From contig CAVWNC010000004.1 in assembly GCA_963756455.1 (NCBI GenBank), positions 1,178,001-1,242,000 on the forward strand: a stretch of DNA of 64,000 nt. Reading direction: 5' to 3'. Positions 63,101 through 64,000 of this stretch are shown in pieces. Both the position numbers and the translations under genes were made by a program. Below the pieces are notes generated by a model. The model did no database searches and was not told where the DNA came from. It was given only the letters and a program-made list of their open reading frames with translations. Source of the stretch: DASQPA01 sp963756455. Lineage in GTDB: Bacteria > Acidobacteriota > Thermoanaerobaculia > Multivoradales > UBA5704. Every line of letters begins with the position of its first letter. Positions within the stretch are counted from its first letter, which is position 1.

Positions 63101-64000
63101 CACCCTGGTCCTGCGCGGGGACCTTTCGGGCCAGCCGAGCTTCCGTGAGCTGCTGGAGCGCACCAGGGATATGACCTTGGAGGCGTATGCCTACCAAGAC
63201 CTGCCGTTCGAGAAAGTCGTCGAAGAGCTGGCGCCGGAACGGAGCCTGTCGGCATCGCCGCTCTTCCAGGTTCTTTTCGTTTTGCAGAACGGTCCTCCCA
63301 CGGAGCTCGTGCTGCCCGCTCTTCGGCTGGAGCCGATCCCGATTGACAGCTATGTGTCCAAATTCTCTCTGGGCTTGGATCTCGTGGAGTCGGACGGCCG
63401 CCTCGGAGGGATGATCGAATACAGCCGGGACCTGTTCGACGGGACGACGATCGAGCGCTGGATGGGGCATTTCGCCAACTGGCTGCGCGCGGCGGTGGCC
63501 GAGCCGGACCGCCGGATTTCCGATCTGCCTTGGCTCGGGAGAGCGGAACGGCACCAGATTCTCTCCGAATGGAACGAGAACGGGATATGGCCGCCGCGGA
63601 GCTCTTCGATTGTGGCGATGTTCGAACGCTGGGTGGATTTCGCTCCCTACAGTCCGGCGCTCTTTCATGTCGGGCGGCGTCTCACGTATGGCGAGCTCGA
63701 CCTCTGGGCCAACCGGCTGGCTCACCGGTTGCTTCGGCTCGGCGTCGGTCCGGACGTGCGGGTGGGCGTGCTGACCGAGCGCTCGCCGGAGCTGATCGTG
63801 GCGCTCCTCGGGATTCTCAAGGCCGGCGGCACCTACGTTCCTCTTGACGTGGCGTATCCGGAGGAGCGGCTAGCCTTCATGCTGGAGGACTCGGCGGCTC
63901 CTGTCCTCCTGACCCAGTCCGGTCTGGCCGGCCGGCTTCCCGGCCGCGTACGCCACGCCCTCTTCCTGGACCTCGAGGATTTGGAGGTGGAGAGCGACGA
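53760..64000 (+). CDS. Lipopeptide NRPS: FAAL-ACP-C-A-PCP-C-A-PCP-C-A..., 3' end outside window
   Basis: Open from ATG 53760 (MLIPSSFVEVLRTRAAETPD) to the edge, over 3,400 codons. Order: fatty acyl-AMP ligase (53760-55480), ACP (GLDSL near 55660), starter C (55845-57190), A (57230-58720), PCP (GGHSLL near 58855), C (59035-60400), A (60410-61920), PCP (GGHSLL near 62050), C (62230-63560), start of A. The FAAL activates a free fatty acid as acyl-AMP and passes it to the ACP; the starter C then acylates the first amino acid. First A: DILQLGMVW, glycine-like. Second A: DTEMVGTIT, not recognised. The third A is cut. The ribosome binding site is weak and the gene follows the desaturase by 26 bp, so it is probably translated from the same message. 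Confidence 0.95.
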   Translation, partial: MLIPSSFVEVLRTRAAETPDRRGYVFLDSNGQEVESLSFADLDLRARTLAAALQEHANWGERALLLYPPGLEFVTAFFGCLYAGVVAVPAYPPRLNGSQERLQAVAADCDAKLVLSSASVAEHAAHLGKQVEALARARWLVTDLLSPALADTWTEPSPGKSDIAFIQYTSGSTAAPKGVIVTQGNLLHNSEMIRRSFKQNSDSIVVGWLPLYHDMGLIGTVLQPLYVGGQTILMSPMTFLQRPSLWLEAINRYQGTTSGGPNFAYDLCVSKIERVQREALDLSSWKVAFNGAEPVRAETMRRFSDAFSGCGFRPEAFFPCYGLAEATLFVTGGSPEELPVTESFGGEALERNRTVEVADGATGARELVGSGRPAEDQRVAIVNPQSGEICPPGNVGEIWVCGPSVAAGYWNQPEESTPVFKARLDGEECPFLRTGDLGFFRGTELFVTGRLKDLIILRGRNFYPQDIEQTVERSHPALRPGCGAAFSIGGDDGMEGEERLIVLQEVERRPSEPIDPLALAEAVLRAVSEEHEVCAAEVVLIRAGTILKTSSGKIQRGACRAAYLSGELEIVSRSGSAATAAKAEGAQGVRAEAEIEARPGDGVEGFLVRSAAEILRTSLERVGLRVPLTALGLDSLAAVELQGQVERRFGTRISLAWLLEGPTLAEVAEKISLPAGGEIPTALPLPAVAVGREGRLSSNQRALWLADRLSPTSAAYNLAGAARIFGRLDRAALARTFQILVDRHAALRTAFVVRDEEPVGEILSRVLADVGMEEVSGDELQGLGQRLRTEAFRPFDLASGSLLRARIWSQGEEHRLLLVFHHLVSDFTSIAVLFSELSQLYRQEAGGPAAQLDSPGLLYSDHLGWQERELAGERGEELWSYWQGRLRGPLPVLDLATDRPRPPLQTYAGSARALRLGASLAAELGAFSHGHRATLYMTLLAGFHALLARYGQGELVVGAPTSGRAAAGFGRVVGYFVNPLALRLDAAGDRSFAELLGGARRVASEAFGHQDFPFGLLAERLRLVRDPSRSLLFQTLFVLHRPHQPEEVGLVDWVIGSGGRGLALGDLHLEPLDLGEGRVAYDLTLAAAETGEGIAAALQYNRDLFDGATIERMLGHLANLLRSALANPERRIAELALLSETERQQLQEEWSSTHEVVLDRPSAHSSFELQAARTPDAVAVASRGEVLTYRELDRSANQLARRLRSQGVDQAVLVGIALTRTPWLVAALLAVLKSGGAYVPLDPRHPRERLAMILEDARPAMVITEESLLPALPDTGTALLCLDRERPTIEGESGEPLTVGIDGEDLAYVIFTSGSTGRPKGVQISHRSLANFILSMSRQPALSEEDVLLAVTTVSFDIAALELLLPLSVGARVELATYEEAVDPIRLQARLLAAGATVLQSTPATWRMLLEAGWQGDRCLRALCGGEALPAGLAEELLTRVRSLFNMYGPTETTVWSTVREVGRGEVPVLVGGPIANTRLRLLDASYQAVPVGVPGELYIGGLGLARGYLGRPDLTAERFVPDPFANALEPGARLYRVGDLARWWPDGRIEFLGRTDHQVKIRGFRIELGEVERALADCPGVRQAVVVTGDDGAGAHRLVSYVVPEPGEQPTLSGLRSAMGKRLPDYMLPGALVLLEALPRNPSGKVDRSALPAPEQEREAGVGASPLSPTEELLAGIWADLLGVAQVARTENFFDLGGHSLLATRVLSRVRQIFAVELPVISLFEAPTLAGLAARIEESLRSPGSSAPRIVPVPREGELPLSFAQQRLWFIDQLEPGGSAYNMPFAVRLVGELDFPAFAAAVSELTRRQESLRTVFPCVLGRPVQVVLPAAPILPGVVDLAALPLRPAFQEAERLTRLEAAEPFDLGRGPLLRTQLLRLSRHEHLAVATLHHIIADGWSLGVLFREIAVLYEAFRERRPSPLPELPIQYADFAIWQQAWLQGEVLAEHLGAWRRRLEGMPSQLDLPTDRPHPARPTHRGGSRVVDLGEELSRDLQALSRRSGATLFMTLLAGLQALLGHHTGRDDVPVGSPIANRNRWETEGVIGFFVNMLVLRGDLSGPPSFRTLLERTREVTLEAYAYQDLPFEKVVELVPGRDLSVSPLFQILFVLQNAPPARLLLPDLSLEPVPIESETTQFLLSLELMESDLGLVGKIEYSRDLFDGTTIERWMGHFTHWLRAAVAEPDCRISDLPWLGRAERHQVLSEWNEDGVRPPRSASIVLLFERWVDLTPEAPALFHAGRRLTYGELDRWANRLAHRLLRLGVGPDVRVAVLIERSPELIVALLGILKAGGTYVPLDVAYPEERLAFMLEDSEAPVLLTRSWLAGPLSGRVRHALFLDLEDLEEESVERPPFTVHPNQLAYVIFTSGSTGRPKGGMISHQALASYTETVLPIYGVQPGDRVLQFCSISFDTSLEEISPCLTGGAELVLRTDSMMESMAVFLETCRQWSVTVMALPTAFWHEIVAKLDTEGLALPPSLRLIVLGGERALPERLFSWRRHAGERAQLINTYGLTESTITSTVGHLKMPSLSELQGEVCLGRVIPDTEIYLLDPKGGPVPIGLAGELCVGGGLLARGYQNRPEVTAERFVPHPFSSVPGSRLYRTGDLSRVLPNGELVFLGRGDRQVKVRGYRIELEEVEARLLGHPGVESALIMLREDRPGDKQIVAYLVFRRQPGPRPDELRAFIRETLPDYMVPGAFVVLDAVPLTPNGKVDHKRLPAPHLPARRESRSEALTPVQGIIAGIWSDVLGLPQVGAEDNFFELGGHSLLATQVIFRLQRAFGIELPLRRLFEVPTVAELARAVEEIRMGAPPPAPRILPVPREGEIPLSFAQQRLWFIDQLEPGPAYNMPFAVRLTGELDLPAFAAALYELSRRQESLRTVFPSIEGRPIQVVRPAPAVFPGVMDLGELPGDLARRESERLVMEEAETPFDLAGGPLFRLKLLRLSRAEHLVLATLHHIVGDGWSVEILLREIAALYGAFREGLPSPLPELPVQYADFAVWQRGWLQGKVLEEQLAAWRRLLNGMPAQLDLPTDRPRPIRSTYSGGYRTVDLGEELPRDLLTLSRRCGATLFMSLLAGFHVLLGRQVGQDDIAIGSPIANRNRWETEGLIGFFVNTLVLRGDLSGQPSFRELLERTRDMTLEAYAYQDLPFEKVVEELAPERSLSASPLFQVLFVLQNGPPTELVLPALRLEPIPIDSYVSKFSLGLDLVESDGRLGGMIEYSRDLFDGTTIERWMGHFANWLRAAVAEPDRRISDLPWLGRAERHQILSEWNENGIWPPRSSSIVAMFERWVDFAPYSPALFHVGRRLTYGELDLWANRLAHRLLRLGVGPDVRVGVLTERSPELIVALLGILKAGGTYVPLDVAYPEERLAFMLEDSAAPVLLTQSGLAGRLPGRVRHALFLDLEDLEVESD
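57230..58985 (+). other. A-PCP of first extension module (Gly-like)
   Basis: A motifs FDIAALE, VLQSTPATW, ALCGGEA and NMYGPTETTVWS give DILQLGMVW, near the glycine code DILQLGLIWK. The PCP motif is GGHSLLATRV. Confidence 0.82.
59030..62190 (+). other. Second module (C, unassigned A, PCP)
   Basis: The C motif is HHIIADGWS (near 59435). A motifs FDTSLEE, VMALPTAFW, IVLGGER and NTYGLTESTITS give DTEMVGTIT, which I cannot assign. The C-terminal A motif reads KVRGYRIELEEVEA. The PCP motif is GGHSLLATQV. Confidence 0.82.
62215..64000 (+). other. Third module, C and first part of A (cut by window)
   Basis: The C motif is HHIVGDGWS (near 62630). The A domain is open to the edge but ends before the specificity pocket, so no residue can be predicted. 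The C domain and A start are very similar to those of the second module, suggesting module duplication. Confidence 0.85.

Overview
The window is GC-rich and dominated by nonribosomal peptide synthetase (NRPS) genes. An ADOP-family duplicated permease, a type first described in Acidobacteria, together with high GC and the giant NRPS genes suggests an acidobacterial genome, possibly a soil lineage such as Thermoanaerobaculia. This is an inference: no rRNA or other phylogenetic marker is present. Two one-base deletions in G runs inside an otherwise intact giant gene look like homopolymer errors in the assembly.

Minus-strand assembly line (40498 down to 1). One gene, about 11,334 codons once two apparent single-base deletions are repaired, encodes an ACP, ten C-A-PCP modules and a terminal epimerization domain. 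It ends at 6496. The next NRPS gene starts 14 bp later at 6481 with a D-accepting type C domain and runs off the left edge after two modules and the start of a third C domain. Specificity codes read by eye suggest X-Val-Asx-Pro-Val-Thr-Thr-Asp-Asx-(D)Asx-Thr-X. Modules 6/7 and 9/10 are recent tandem duplications. An ADOP permease lies just upstream on the same strand.

Middle region (40.8-50.5 kb). This holds the permease, an RHH/DUF433-like plus DUF5615 PIN-like pair, a secreted Asp-box beta-propeller protein, a VapBC pair, a striking 21-bp-period repeat array that flips orientation at its centre (47319-47728), a coiled-coil/winged-helix-like protein whose 3' end lies in that array, glutamine synthetase with a good promoter and a terminator hairpin, and a small DoxX-like membrane protein.

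Plus-strand lipopeptide line (51.0-64.0 kb). An unrecognised 467-aa protein, a membrane fatty-acid desaturase with three histidine boxes, and a second NRPS (FAAL-ACP-C-A(Gly-like)-PCP-C-A-PCP-C-A...) follow; the NRPS runs off the right edge. The desaturase 26 bp upstream of the FAAL suggests that an unsaturated fatty acid is loaded onto the line. No thioesterase, MbtH-like protein or phosphopantetheinyl transferase is visible, so both products are released beyond the window. Whether the two lines form one cluster or two cannot be decided here.
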